This document shows, one piece after another, positions 9,045-19,507 of a stretch of DNA of 64,000 nucleotides. The position numbers and the translations under genes were made by a program. How positions within the stretch are numbered: the first letter of the stretch is position 1; every line of letters begins with the position of its first letter. The notes beneath the pieces were generated by a model that worked only from the letters and a program-made list of their open reading frames with translations, did not search any database and had not been told where the DNA came from. Origin of the DNA: Gemmatimonas sp. (lineage in GTDB: Bacteria > Gemmatimonadota > Gemmatimonadetes > Gemmatimonadales > Gemmatimonadaceae); the NCBI GenBank assembly GCA_023910675.1, contig JAAVWC010000003.1, forward strand, positions 62,001-126,000. Direction: 5' to 3'.

Positions 9045-9902
9045 TCAGTCGCGCCAGACCTGGCGCAAATGGCGACCGACCGAGAGCCAGCTGCCCAGAA
9101 GCCCCAAGACCCCCCCTGCGAGAATGCCAAGGAGCACCTGGTCACGCGAAAAGAACTGGGTCTGCATGAGCGACTGCGCGAGCAGCTTGGTGGTACCCCA
9201 TGACATAGCCACAGCCAATATGCCGCCCAGCACCCCCTTGAGCGTGCCGTCGAGGAGATACGGCAGGCGCACGAACCAGTTGGTCGCGCCCACCAAGCGC
9301 ATGATTTCGATTTCGCGTGTCCGTGCCAGCAACGCCATGCGGATGGTGCTGCCAATGATGATCACCGCCACGAGCGCGAAGACGCTGCCCAGTACGGAGC
9401 CGGCAACGCCCGCAATGTTGCGGATCTTGTACAGCTTCTCCACCCACTCCCGGCCATACCGGACTTCTTCGACCACCGGATACGTCTTGAGGCGGCGCGA
9501 GAGCTCGTCGACCGTTTGTGGGTCACGCGACCCTTCCTTGAGCCGCAGTTCGACCGAACCCGGCAAGAAGGCGCCGTCCATGACGTCGCGGAACTCCTCG
9601 AGTTCTGCGCGGGCACGGGTCAGTGCCGAGTCGGGGGAGACGAAGCCGACTTCGGCGACGGCGGGGTTCTTCTGCATGCGCTGCATCAGATCATCAATCT
9701 GTGCGTCGCGGGCGCCTTCAACGAGAAAGGCGCGAATCTCCACGCGGTCTTCGACCTCGCGCAGCGCGGTCCGGATGTTGATGGCGACCAGCCCGAAGAG
9801 GCCGAACGCAAAGAGCGAGAAGCCGATGGTGACAACACCAAGAATGGCCAAGAGCGGGGCACGCCGGAACGCGAGCGCCACTTCACGGAGCGCGAGTCTC
9901 AC
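9045..9902 (-). CDS. ftsX: Cell-division ABC transporter permease FtsX
   Basis: This 285-residue inner-membrane protein has one N-terminal transmembrane segment (about residues 20-42). A periplasmic loop of about 120 residues follows, then three C-terminal transmembrane helices with the FtsX-type segment RTREIEIMRLVGATNWF. With FtsE it transmits cytoplasmic ATP hydrolysis to the periplasmic EnvC-like factor encoded next. The start is GTG at 9902, 7 nt after the ftsE stop. Confidence 0.93.
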   Translation of the reverse strand: MRLALREVALAFRRAPLLAILGVVTIGFSLFAFGLFGLVAINIRTALREVEDRVEIRAFLVEGARDAQIDDLMQRMQKNPAVAEVGFVSPDSALTRARAELEEFRDVMDGAFLPGSVELRLKEGSRDPQTVDELSRRLKTYPVVEEVRYGREWVEKLYKIRNIAGVAGSVLGSVFALVAVIIIGSTIRMALLARTREIEIMRLVGATNWFVRLPYLLDGTLKGVLGGILAVAMSWGTTKLLAQSLMQTQFFSRDQVLLGILAGGVLGLLGSWLSVGRHLRQVWRD

Positions 9903-9909
9903 GAGGGCC

Positions 9910-10623
9910 TCACGTGCGGCGCCCGCGCATGTTCGCGACCAACGTGCTGACGTCGGTCCCGTCGAAAATCAGACGCCCCTGTTCGAGCTCGAGGCACCGC
10001 TGCTGCGCGCGCTGAATCATCGCCACATCGTGGGTGGCCATGAGCACCGACGTGCCGCGCGCACTGATCTCGCGCAGCAGCAGGTAGATGGCGTGCGTCG
10101 CGCGGTCGTCGAGATTTCCCGTCGGTTCGTCGGCCAGCAGGAGGAACGGGTCGTTGGCGAGAGCTCGCGCAATGGCCACGCGTTGCTGTTCGCCACCCGA
10201 AAGCTCGTGGGGATACGCCGTGGCCCGCGACGCGAGTCCCACCTGCGTGAGGAGCCGCGCGACCTTTGGCGCAATCTGCGATGACGGCGTGCCCGTCACT
10301 TCCAGCGCGAACGCGATGTTCTGTTCGGCGGTGCGATCGGGGAGCAGACGGAAATCTTGAAAGACCACGCCGAGGCGCCGCCGAAGGTGCGGCACTTCGC
10401 GCGGCGTGATGCCGAGGCTGGAGTAGCCCGACACGCGCACTTCGCCGGTCGTCGGGCGTTCGGCCATCGTGAGGAGCTTCAGCAACGTGCTCTTGCCGGC
10501 ACCGGAGTGCCCCACGAGAAACACGAACTCGCCCTTTTGCATCTCGAAGGAGACGTCGCGCAGGGCCATCCCTGAGCGCGGATATTCCTTCGACACGTTC
10601 GCGACGCGAAGAATGCCGGACAT
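9910..10623 (-). CDS. ftsE: Cell-division ABC transporter ATP-binding protein FtsE
   Basis: This 237-residue ABC ATPase has Walker [13 protein letters not shown] (about residue 38), signature [15 protein letters not shown] and Walker [13 protein letters not shown]. It pairs with FtsX to control septal peptidoglycan hydrolysis. The gene starts 3 nt after the stop of the PLP-fold gene, so it is probably cotranscribed with the upstream kinase/STAS genes. Confidence 0.95.
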   Translation of the reverse strand: MSGILRVANVSKEYPRSGMALRDVSFEMQKGEFVFLVGHSGAGKSTLLKLLTMAERPTTGEVRVSGYSSLGITPREVPHLRRRLGVVFQDFRLLPDRTAEQNIAFALEVTGTPSSQIAPKVARLLTQVGLASRATAYPHELSGGEQQRVAIARALANDPFLLLADEPTGNLDDRATHAIYLLLREISARGTSVLMATHDVAMIQRAQQRCLELEQGRLIFDGTDVSTLVANMRGRRT

Positions 10624-10626
10624 CAG

Positions 10627-11583
10627 TTAACTGGAAGACAAAGAAGGCGTCGACAGCGCGCGTTGCAGCGCCGCGATCATCGTGTCGGACTGTTCGAGGC
10701 CGACATGAATGCGCAGCCACCCCGCGTCGGCGCCGGCGGTGACTGACGTGATGACGTTGCGTGCGCCAGGGGCTTCCGCCAGCAGCGCCGTCGCGCGGGA
10801 GGCTGTCACTGCGGCGTCGTACGGCGCGTCGAGCTGCAGGTGCACGGTGGCACCGGCTCCCTTGAACCAGTCGCCGAAGCTGGCGTAGTCGGGGTGCGAC
10901 GGCAGCCCCGCATAGCGCACCGCCACGATGGCCGGTTGCTGCTCGGCCCATTGCGCGAGTTCGAGCGCGTTGCCGTTCTGGCGCTGCACGCGCACGTCGA
11001 GTGTGGCCAACCCGTTCTCGAGCTGCACGCGGGCGAGCGGATGGGGCAGGGCGCCCCAGCTGGCCATCTTGAGACGCACCTCTTCGATCAATCCTTCGGT
11101 GCCCGCCACGACGCCCGCTTCCCCGTTCCCGTGGCCGTCGAGAAAGACGGTGGCGTCGTGCAGCACGATGTCCGCGCCGTGGGCGATGGGGGTGAAGTTC
11201 ACGGGCGAGGCGGCGGTGGCGTCGACGATGAGCGCGAGGCCCAGCTCCTGTGCGAGGGCCCGCGGCGAACGCAGATCGATGAGTCGTCCCGACTCCAGCA
11301 CGGGCGATTCGATGAACAGGGCCCGGGTGGTGCGCTTGAGCCCACGACGCCACCCGCGCGTTTCCCGCGGGTCGACGTACGACACCTCAACGCCCAACGC
11401 CGGCAGCTCCTGCTCGAAGAACTGACGCGTTTCGGGGCGCAGCCACTGGGAGGCCAGGAGGTGGTCGCCCGGACGCAGCAACGCCAGCGCCGTGCAGGCG
11501 ACGGCGGCACGACCACTGGCCAACACGAGCGCCGACTCCGCGCCTTCGAGGTCGGCCAGACGGCGATGCAGCAGATGGGGCAC
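10627..11583 (-). CDS. Cys/Met-metabolism PLP-enzyme homologue lacking the catalytic lysine
   Basis: The fold is that of cystathionine gamma-synthase-type enzymes: LADLEGAESALVLASGRAAV near the start, then LIVDATAASPVNFTPIAHGADIV. The segment where the PLP Schiff-base lysine belongs (normally S-A-T-K followed by a GGH) reads HDATVFLDGHGNG, with valine encoded at 11146-11148. The N-terminus is also about 60 residues short of the family and lacks the arm that reaches the partner subunit's cofactor. I placed the start at GTG 11583, just after the previous stop at 11604, but there is no clear ribosome site. Enzymatic activity is unlikely; a structural or regulatory role is inference. Confidence 0.7.
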   Translation of the reverse strand: MPHLLHRRLADLEGAESALVLASGRAAVACTALALLRPGDHLLASQWLRPETRQFFEQELPALGVEVSYVDPRETRGWRRGLKRTTRALFIESPVLESGRLIDLRSPRALAQELGLALIVDATAASPVNFTPIAHGADIVLHDATVFLDGHGNGEAGVVAGTEGLIEEVRLKMASWGALPHPLARVQLENGLATLDVRVQRQNGNALELAQWAEQQPAIVAVRYAGLPSHPDYASFGDWFKGAGATVHLQLDAPYDAAVTASRATALLAEAPGARNVITSVTAGADAGWLRIHVGLEQSDTMIAALQRALSTPSLSSS

Positions 11584-11603
11584 GCGGTGTAGGGGCGAAA
11601 GGA

Positions 11604-11954
11604 CTAGGGACGCGGGCGCGAGATGTTGTCCACGCGAAGCACGCGGACGAGCTCCGACGGAGACGCCCCCACGACATCGCGGAGCACCACTGCGCCGCGG
11701 GGGAGCGATTCGTCCAGCTCGAGCACGGCCAGCTCCGAACGCCGGTCCGATACCACACGCACGAGATCGCCCGCGGTCACGAGCCGCACCAGCGCATCGT
11801 CGGGGCGCATGCGGATGAGCGGCCCCCGGTCGGGGTCGCCTTTGCGGGTCGCAATGAAGCCCACGACCTGTACCGGCGGCGCGAAGCCGCTGAAGAGGCC
11901 CAGCTTCCGCGTCCCCGCAGCCGGACCGCCGAGCTTGTCCTTGTCGTCGCTCAT
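11604..11954 (-). CDS. Small beta-barrel-like protein of unknown function
   Basis: This 116-residue protein has no signal peptide or membrane segment. The segment DDALVRLVTAGDLVRVVSD followed by LDESLPRGAVVLRDVVG has the spacing of the double-psi barrel in molybdopterin-dinucleotide-binding domains. That resemblance is weak and based only on reading. Its ATG overlaps the stop of the STAS-like gene by 4 nt (ATGA), so it is translationally coupled to that cassette. Confidence 0.6.
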   Translation of the reverse strand: MSDDKDKLGGPAAGTRKLGLFSGFAPPVQVVGFIATRKGDPDRGPLIRMRPDDALVRLVTAGDLVRVVSDRRSELAVLELDESLPRGAVVLRDVVGASPSELVRVLRVDNISRPRP

Positions 11955-12535
11955 TGTACCCCCGAGCCGTTCTCCGGCACTGGCCCCGGTCCACCCTGAA
12001 CCGTGCCCGGCACCGCGTATCCTTCGTCACGCCGCATGATGAGCCGGCGGCGCGCCAGGCGCGCCAACTGCTCGGCCGCAAAGTCCTCGGTGACCCCCAA
12101 GAGACTCGCCACCGCCTCCACATGCACCGGGCCGTGCTCACGCACCGTTACCCAGTGGTCGCGCTCGTCATCGTTCACGTCGCCGAACAGCTCCGCCTCC
12201 CCCTCATGCCATGATACCAACGCGAGCGCGTGACGTTCGAGGACCGTCTCGATGGGGTCGATGTGCCCTTCGTGAATGCCGCGGAAGGTGAGGAAACCCG
12301 GTGGGCCGTTGTCGCCGGTATAGCGCAGCAGCAACTTGGCGACGATCTCGTCGGCGCAGGAGAAGTCGAGCAGGTTGACCTGCGAAAAGTCGATGATGGT
12401 GACGACCGGCACGCCGATCTCCCCCACCTGCTGCTCGATGGCGGTGCGCACCGCCGCGCCCGTGGGACGCGTGACCAGGTTGGAGTACAGGTCACACACG
12501 GTGCCGCGCAACACGGTGCCGACGTCGATATGCAT
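11951..12535 (-). CDS. STAS-like domain fused to a winged-helix-like domain
   Basis: This 194-residue protein has an N-terminal half with STAS-like alternation (VVTIIDFSQVNLLDFSCADE), resembling anti-sigma-factor antagonists. The last 60 residues (HVEAVASLLGVTEDFAAEQL followed by ARLARRRLIMRRDEGYAVPG) read as a winged helix. The start is ATG 12535, which overlaps the upstream stop by one base (TGATG). A longer frame reaches 12847 but runs through the preceding gene. It is probably the STAS partner of the GHKL-ATPase encoded just upstream. Confidence 0.75.
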   Translation of the reverse strand: MHIDVGTVLRGTVCDLYSNLVTRPTGAAVRTAIEQQVGEIGVPVVTIIDFSQVNLLDFSCADEIVAKLLLRYTGDNGPPGFLTFRGIHEGHIDPIETVLERHALALVSWHEGEAELFGDVNDDERDHWVTVREHGPVHVEAVASLLGVTEDFAAEQLARLARRRLIMRRDEGYAVPGTVQGGPGPVPENGSGVQ

Positions 12536-13476
12536 CAGAGCCGGCTCCGGCCGCGCGTGGACGTGCTGCTGCGCGGACGCGCCGGCGCGTCGCCCACCCG
12601 CTCGGGGATGATGATCTGCATCTGGGTGCCGGGAAAAAACGGGAGGCCTTCCGTCATGGGGACGTCTTCGTCCCACTCGGGAATGATCCCCAGGCGCGCG
12701 GTGCCACTGCGCACCGTGAGCTTGCCCTGCCAGCGCCCCACGAACCGACGGATACCCGCGAGCCCCTGACCGCGGCCGGCATCGCCATGGCGGAAGCGGG
12801 ACACGGCGCGCAGCACCGCGTCTTCGAGGGCCATCGCATCGTCCCAACGATCCTTGTGGCGATGTCCCGGTGAGCTTTCCAGCGACTTCCTGAAGCCGAC
12901 ACCGGCATCACACACCGAAATAACAACCACGCGCCGACCAAGCCGACGCGCGTACTTGTACGTCTGCACCGCCACCCAGCCGCCAAGACCGGCATGCTCG
13001 ACGATGTTCTGGCACGATTCGGAGAGCGTCATTCCGAAGGCGCCGGTCACCGCCGTGTCCAGATTGAGCTGGCCGTGCAGAATGTCAGCGGCCTTCTGCT
13101 GAATGCGCCCCACCACGCCGTGGACATCGTCGCTCTTGGTGATGGGCGTGATCTCGAGCAGCACGTCGCTCTCCTGGCCATCACGCGAACGCGGCACGGT
13201 GCCGTGCATCTCGTAGAGCTCGGCGGCGTGCCGGAAGAAGCCGGTGCGCGACCAATACGACACCGTGTCCGGATTCTCCGGCACGGCGAACGCCATACGC
13301 TCGGTACGGGCCTGCGGCACGCACAGCAACGCCGTGAGGCCGTACGGCGACGCCCATCGCGCATGACGCGCATCGAGCAGGATCCTCGATCCTTCCGGCG
13401 TGTTCGCCAATTGCTCGATCACCTGCTCGAACGTGTGTTCGTCGAGCGATGGCGGCACGCTGATGACAGTCGTCAC
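12535..13476 (-). CDS. STAS plus GHKL-ATPase protein (RsbW/SpoIIAB-like)
   Basis: This 313-residue soluble protein has two parts. Residues 1-90 form a STAS-like region with RILLDARHARWASPYGLTAL. Residues about 130-300 form a GHKL ATPase with N-box SESCQNIVEHA, G1 CDAGVGF and G2 GRGQGLAGIRRFVG, ending in QMQIIIPE. There is no HisKA phospho-acceptor box, so it looks like an anti-sigma-type serine kinase rather than a sensor histidine kinase. GTG 13476 overlaps the PfkB stop (GTGA). The pairing with a STAS-like gene suggests a partner-switching module; its target is unknown. Confidence 0.8.
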   Translation of the reverse strand: MTTVISVPPSLDEHTFEQVIEQLANTPEGSRILLDARHARWASPYGLTALLCVPQARTERMAFAVPENPDTVSYWSRTGFFRHAAELYEMHGTVPRSRDGQESDVLLEITPITKSDDVHGVVGRIQQKAADILHGQLNLDTAVTGAFGMTLSESCQNIVEHAGLGGWVAVQTYKYARRLGRRVVVISVCDAGVGFRKSLESSPGHRHKDRWDDAMALEDAVLRAVSRFRHGDAGRGQGLAGIRRFVGRWQGKLTVRSGTARLGIIPEWDEDVPMTEGLPFFPGTQMQIIIPERVGDAPARPRSSTSTRGRSRL

Positions 13477-14510
13477 GTGGTGCTGAGCTCTCCGCGGAGA
13501 TGGTTCGAGAGGCCGGCGGCCCCGCGATGTTCGACGTTGCGCGACGCGGCACGATTGGCTGCCGCGATGGCATCCGTCAACTTATCACCGGCAAGCAGTC
13601 GTGAGAAATGGGTGGCCCCCCACACATCGCCACAGCCGGTGGGATCTCCGGGGCCATCGATGCGCGGCGCGACACCCGGCACGAGCTCGGTACGCAGCGC
13701 GCCGAATGCGCCGGCACCGCCACGTGGCGACGTGGACAACGCAACGTTGTGACCTCGCCGCTCTGGCAAGTCGGTGAGCCGCTCGATGCCGGGCGCCGCG
13801 AAGTATGCCGCCCCGCGCTTGCCGAGCGTCACGCCAAGTACGGAAACGCCGGCGGCCATGGCCGTGGCCGCCAGCGCCATCGAATCGGGCGCCATGAGCT
13901 GCATCTCGTCTTCGTTCACCTGCATGACGTCGAAGCAGGCGCACCACTCGGCCACATTCGGCAGCGGACGCGGCGTGCGGAGGCCGTCGGCCTGCACCGC
14001 CATGACGAGCATGTGCAGGTCGCAGTAGATCGGTCCCTGAAAGTGCGCACGAATGAGCTGCGCCGTTTCGAGGTCGAGTTCCCAGCCACTGAGCAGGTTG
14101 ATGTACAGCGCATCGAGGCGCGCGGCGTCGAGCACAGGCTTGAGCCCGAGCCACGTCCACGCGGGTACGCCGCCGGTGAGGTGTTCGGTGCGACGCTCGT
14201 CGTCGAGATAGCGCAGTTCGACGCGATTGTTGGGGTAGGGAACGCCAATGAGCGCCGCGTTGGGCGCCATGCGATGGAGCCCCCGGCAGTAGAGCTGCGC
14301 ACGCTCGACGAGATCCTGGCCCACCATGGCGAGCGGCACGATTTCCCAATCGTCGGTGAGCGCCGCGTCGAGTGCCGACAACGAGTAGGTAATGCCACCC
14401 CACTCTTCGATGGGGACCGTGCGGCCGTCGCGACCGTGCAGCACGTCCCAGACGAAGGAGCCGATCACGCCGACGCGCTTGCGTGCGGGCGTGGCTGTTG
14501 GGGTGCCCAT
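13473..14510 (-). CDS. PfkB-family carbohydrate/nucleoside kinase
   Basis: This protein of about 345 residues phosphorylates a sugar or nucleoside hydroxyl with ATP. The N-terminal GVIGSFVWDV and GGITYSLSALDAAL match PfkB signature 1. The C-terminal GPGDPTGCGDVWGATHF is signature 2 with the catalytic aspartate. The substrate cannot be read from sequence. ATG 14510 overlaps the upstream ROK stop (TGATG); a GTG at 14513 is also possible. It lies between a ROK kinase and the STAS/ATPase gene in an overlapping operon. Confidence 0.85.
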   Translation of the reverse strand: MGTPTATPARKRVGVIGSFVWDVLHGRDGRTVPIEEWGGITYSLSALDAALTDDWEIVPLAMVGQDLVERAQLYCRGLHRMAPNAALIGVPYPNNRVELRYLDDERRTEHLTGGVPAWTWLGLKPVLDAARLDALYINLLSGWELDLETAQLIRAHFQGPIYCDLHMLVMAVQADGLRTPRPLPNVAEWCACFDVMQVNEDEMQLMAPDSMALAATAMAAGVSVLGVTLGKRGAAYFAAPGIERLTDLPERRGHNVALSTSPRGGAGAFGALRTELVPGVAPRIDGPGDPTGCGDVWGATHFSRLLAGDKLTDAIAAANRAASRNVEHRGAAGLSNHLRGELSTT

Positions 14511-15526
14511 CACGCGGGCGGCTGTCCGGTGGTTTGCGAAATGAACGACGCGACGGCGCCCACGACACCGGCGGTGCCCGGCAACGTGCCCGGTACAATC
14601 TTGCAGGCATCGCTGACGCTCTTGAACGCGCGTCGGCGCACTTCGGTACGGAGCGGGCCGAACAACGCTTCGCCCGCCTGCGTGACGCCACCGGCAATCA
14701 CGACGACGTCAGGATTGAAGACGTTGAGCAGATTGGCGAGGCCGGCGCCGAGATAGCGCGCGGTGTCGCGCACGATTTCCAGCGCGAGGGCATCGCCCTG
14801 ACCGGCCGCGTTGTAGACCACCGCCGCCGTGATCTTGGAGTGATCGCCCTGTACGAGCGACGGCAGCACCGACGATTCATCGTTCTGCAGCGCTTCGCGC
14901 GCACGCTCGGCGATGGCACTACCCGATGCATAGGCCTCGAGGCAGCCGTAGTTGCCGCAGCCGCAGCGCCGGCCGTTGAGATCGATGGTGATGTGGCCGA
15001 TTTCGCCGGCCGCGTCGCTCGAGCCGTGGTAGACCTGCCGGTCGATGATGATACCACCGCCCACGCCGGTGCCGATGGTCACACCAATGACGTTGCGACC
15101 GCCACGCGCGGCGCCGAGCCACCACTCGCCGTACGTGGCGCAGTTGGCGTCGTTGTCGATGGTGACGCGCAGCCCCGTGAGTTCGACCATGCGGTCGATG
15201 AGCGGGAAGTCGTACCACTTGAGATTAGGGGCGGCGAGTACGCGTCCCGTTTCACGATCGACGGTGCCGGGGGCGCCGATCCCGACGCCGAGGAACGCGG
15301 ACTTGGGAACGCCCGCCTCCTTCATGGTGATCTCCACCGTGGTGTCCACCATGCGGGCCATGCGCGCAATGACCGCGTCGGCCCCCTCGGCGGCCAGCGT
15401 GGGCTCCGATTGGGAGCCGAACAGCCGCGACCCGTCGAGCGACATGGCGGAAACGACAATGTTGGTGCCGCCAAGATCGACACCAATGATGAACTGCGAA
15501 TCGGGGGAGGGCGTGGTGGAGGCCAT
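14510..15526 (-). CDS. glk: ROK-family glucokinase
   Basis: This 338-residue sugar kinase has the ATP-binding motif GVDLGGTNIVVS at the N-terminus and the ROK zinc motif CGCGNYGCLEAYASG (about residue 190). The preceding GEIGHITID carries the ROK GHxxxD-type histidine. It most likely phosphorylates glucose at C6. ATG 15526 was chosen; the frame continues upstream to 15679 without family similarity. It is the first gene of the minus-strand run that ends with nfo. Confidence 0.9.
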   Translation of the reverse strand: MASTTPSPDSQFIIGVDLGGTNIVVSAMSLDGSRLFGSQSEPTLAAEGADAVIARMARMVDTTVEITMKEAGVPKSAFLGVGIGAPGTVDRETGRVLAAPNLKWYDFPLIDRMVELTGLRVTIDNDANCATYGEWWLGAARGGRNVIGVTIGTGVGGGIIIDRQVYHGSSDAAGEIGHITIDLNGRRCGCGNYGCLEAYASGSAIAERAREALQNDESSVLPSLVQGDHSKITAAVVYNAAGQGDALALEIVRDTARYLGAGLANLLNVFNPDVVVIAGGVTQAGEALFGPLRTEVRRRAFKSVSDACKIVPGTLPGTAGVVGAVASFISQTTGQPPA

Positions 15527-15695
15527 GGCACAAGATAACGCGCGCAGGACGAATGGCAGCCCCGTGGGGGCGGCGGCAGGGTAAGGCAGGGGCAAATCAA
15601 CGCGGCTGCCAGTCGAGTCGTCGTACCGGCATGAGCCGTTTATCAATGCGCTGCGTGCGGCGCTTGATTGGGCCGGCACTCAACGGAGCACGGCG

Positions 15696-16556
15696 GTGGT
15701 CGTCCTATGGCGTGGGCGCATCGTTGCCGAGCGCTATTGGAGCGGCTGGAACACGGGCACGGACTCCATCATTGCCTCCGCTGGGAAAAGCGTGCTGTCC
15801 GCGCTCATCGGTCAGCTGAGCGTCACCGGGCGTCTCGCACTCGATGACCCTGTTACTCGGTGGCTTGGGGCCGGCTGGTCACGGAGTCCTTCAACGGAAT
15901 CGCGCATTACCCTACGCGACCTGCTGTCGATGTCCTCTGGCCTCAACGATTCGCTGCAGTTGGTCGCCCAGCCCGGCAATCGGTTCTACTACAACAACCC
16001 TGCGTACTATCAGCTGTTTGAGGTCGCGCAGCGCGCTTCGGGGCAGGATATCAACACCGCGTCGCGCAGCTTGCTGTTTGACGCGATCGGTATGAGCAGC
16101 ACGTGGCGGTTGTCCTTCGACACGGGCGAGCCGGGGTTCATTCTCAGCGCGACCGCGCGCGACATGGCGCGCTACGGGTTGCTCTCGCTCTCGAAAGGAC
16201 GCTGGAACGGTACCGCTGTGCTCTCGGATAGCACATGGTTTGACCGATCCTGGCGATTCTCGACGCCCGACAATGCCGGTTATGGCTATCTGTGGTGGCT
16301 GAATAGCGGCGCCTCGTATCGCATGCCGGGGCCGTATGTACTGCCCACCGTGCAGGCGCCGCTCATACCGAGTGCGCCCAGCGATCTCGTCGCGGCCCTC
16401 GGCAAAGGCGACAAGAAGATTTACGTGATTCCCAGTTTGCAGGTTGTCGTCGTGCGCCACGGCGAGGAAGCCGACGTCGCCGGCGGAAATCCACTCGCGG
16501 TGAGCGCCTTCGACGAGCAGTGGTGGCAGCGCCTCAAGGTGGCGACGCGCTACTGA
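15696..16556 (+). CDS. Serine hydrolase (beta-lactamase/PBP fold), N-terminus unclear
   Basis: The class C beta-lactamase-like fold is shown by SAGKS (SxxK nucleophile, about residue 28) and by YYNNP (YxN). The conserved-looking frame continues upstream without ATG, GTG or TTG to an in-frame stop at 15582. The residues there (AALDWAGTQRSTAVVVLWRG) read like real family sequence. The GTG at 15696 is therefore a convenience start, and the gene may have lost its signal peptide and first codon. The 3' end overlaps the convergent heptosyltransferase gene by 23 bp. The substrate is unknown. Confidence 0.65.
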   Translation: MVVLWRGRIVAERYWSGWNTGTDSIIASAGKSVLSALIGQLSVTGRLALDDPVTRWLGAGWSRSPSTESRITLRDLLSMSSGLNDSLQLVAQPGNRFYYNNPAYYQLFEVAQRASGQDINTASRSLLFDAIGMSSTWRLSFDTGEPGFILSATARDMARYGLLSLSKGRWNGTAVLSDSTWFDRSWRFSTPDNAGYGYLWWLNSGASYRMPGPYVLPTVQAPLIPSAPSDLVAALGKGDKKIYVIPSLQVVVVRHGEEADVAGGNPLAVSAFDEQWWQRLKVATRY

Positions 16557-17589
16557 CGGTAGTGAGCGACTGCGCGGCCTCGATCACGTCGGAAACGGCG
16601 AGTTCCTGCATGCATTTCCAGTGACCGAGCGGACAGCGCATGGGGCCGTGCGCGTGGCACGGGCGGCAGGCGAGTTCGGTTCGGCCGAGGACCACTCGGT
16701 GCTCGGCTAACGGTCCGAAGCCAAGCGATGGGACGGTTGGCCCGAAGAGCGCCACGGTTGGCGTATTCATCGCACTCGCCAAATGCAGCGGCGCCGAATC
16801 GTTGGTGATCAGCACGCGACAGCGCCGCAACATGGCGGCGCTACCAAGCAGCGACAGCGCGCCCGTCGCATTGATGACGGGGGCACCGCCACGTACCGCC
16901 ACCGCGTCGGCAATGGCCTGCGCGAGCGGTGCATCACCAGCGGCGCCGAGTATGACCAGGCGCACGGTGTCCGTCGCGTACAACTCGGCGAGCGCCGCAC
17001 CAAGGGCCGCGTACGACGGCCACCGCTTGGTGGCCCACACGCTCCCGGGCGCCAGGGCAATGAGCGGCGTCTCGGCGCTCACGTGGTGCGCGCGCAACAG
17101 CGCGTCGACCGCCTGCTCGTCGGCCGCTCCCGGATAGAGTGACGGCCGCACCGACGTGGGCACCGAACGGTCGTCGCCGAGCACGTTGGCCAATTGCCAG
17201 AGCCGTGCCGCATGATGCAAGGTGCGGTCGTAGGGAACACGACGGGTAGAAAAGAACTTGCCGCCGCTCGTTTCAAAGCCGATGCGCTGGGGGACGCGGG
17301 CCAGCCACGCGAGGGCCGCTGTGCGCGCCGACCCTTGCGCCAGGTATGCGCGCTGCGCGCCGACTTTGCGCAGGCGCTCGGCGACACGCCGAAGCCCACT
17401 CAGTCCGCGGTCGGCACCACGCTTGTCAAAAACAATGATACTCGCGACGGCGGGGTGGTTGGCGAGCACCACCGCATTGGCCGGCGTCGCCACTACATGC
17501 ACAAGGCCCTCACCAGCCAACCGCTCGAGGAGCGGGGTGGTGAGGACCATGTCGCCAAGAAAGCTGGTCTGCAAAACCGCAGAGACCAT
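16534..17589 (-). CDS. waaF: Glycosyltransferase family 9 (ADP-heptose:LPS heptosyltransferase)
   Basis: This 351-residue transferase is of the type that adds heptose to the lipopolysaccharide inner core. Family marks are TSFLGDMVLTTPLLERL at the N-terminus, IALAPGSVWATKRWP, and ITNDSAPLHLASAMNTPTVA followed by FGPT in the nucleotide-sugar-binding half. A cysteine-rich stretch follows (CRPCHAHGPMRCPLG), as in many WaaF proteins. It starts 4 bp after the lepA stop and is probably cotranscribed with it. Whether it is heptosyltransferase I or II cannot be decided by eye. Confidence 0.85.
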   Translation of the reverse strand: MVSAVLQTSFLGDMVLTTPLLERLAGEGLVHVVATPANAVVLANHPAVASIIVFDKRGADRGLSGLRRVAERLRKVGAQRAYLAQGSARTAALAWLARVPQRIGFETSGGKFFSTRRVPYDRTLHHAARLWQLANVLGDDRSVPTSVRPSLYPGAADEQAVDALLRAHHVSAETPLIALAPGSVWATKRWPSYAALGAALAELYATDTVRLVILGAAGDAPLAQAIADAVAVRGGAPVINATGALSLLGSAAMLRRCRVLITNDSAPLHLASAMNTPTVALFGPTVPSLGFGPLAEHRVVLGRTELACRPCHAHGPMRCPLGHWKCMQELAVSDVIEAAQSLTTVSSASPP

Positions 17590-17593
17590 TCGG

Positions 17594-19429
<1,836 letters not shown>

Positions 19430-19507
19430 CCCCGGTAACCATTAAGGATAGCGGCAAACGCGGGGCGATTGCAGTCGGTTCGCGCCATTCTGCTGGCTAT
19501 CCACGGG

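Noticed and set aside
11604..12141. Upstream extension of the PLP-fold gene to 12141
   Set aside because: It overlaps two well-supported genes in a different phase and has shadow composition; family sequence begins only near 11600.
12535..12847. Upstream extension of the STAS-like gene to 12847
   Set aside because: The extra part is an Arg/Pro-rich shadow of the STAS/ATPase gene in another phase; ATG 12535 overlaps that gene's stop in the usual TGATG manner.
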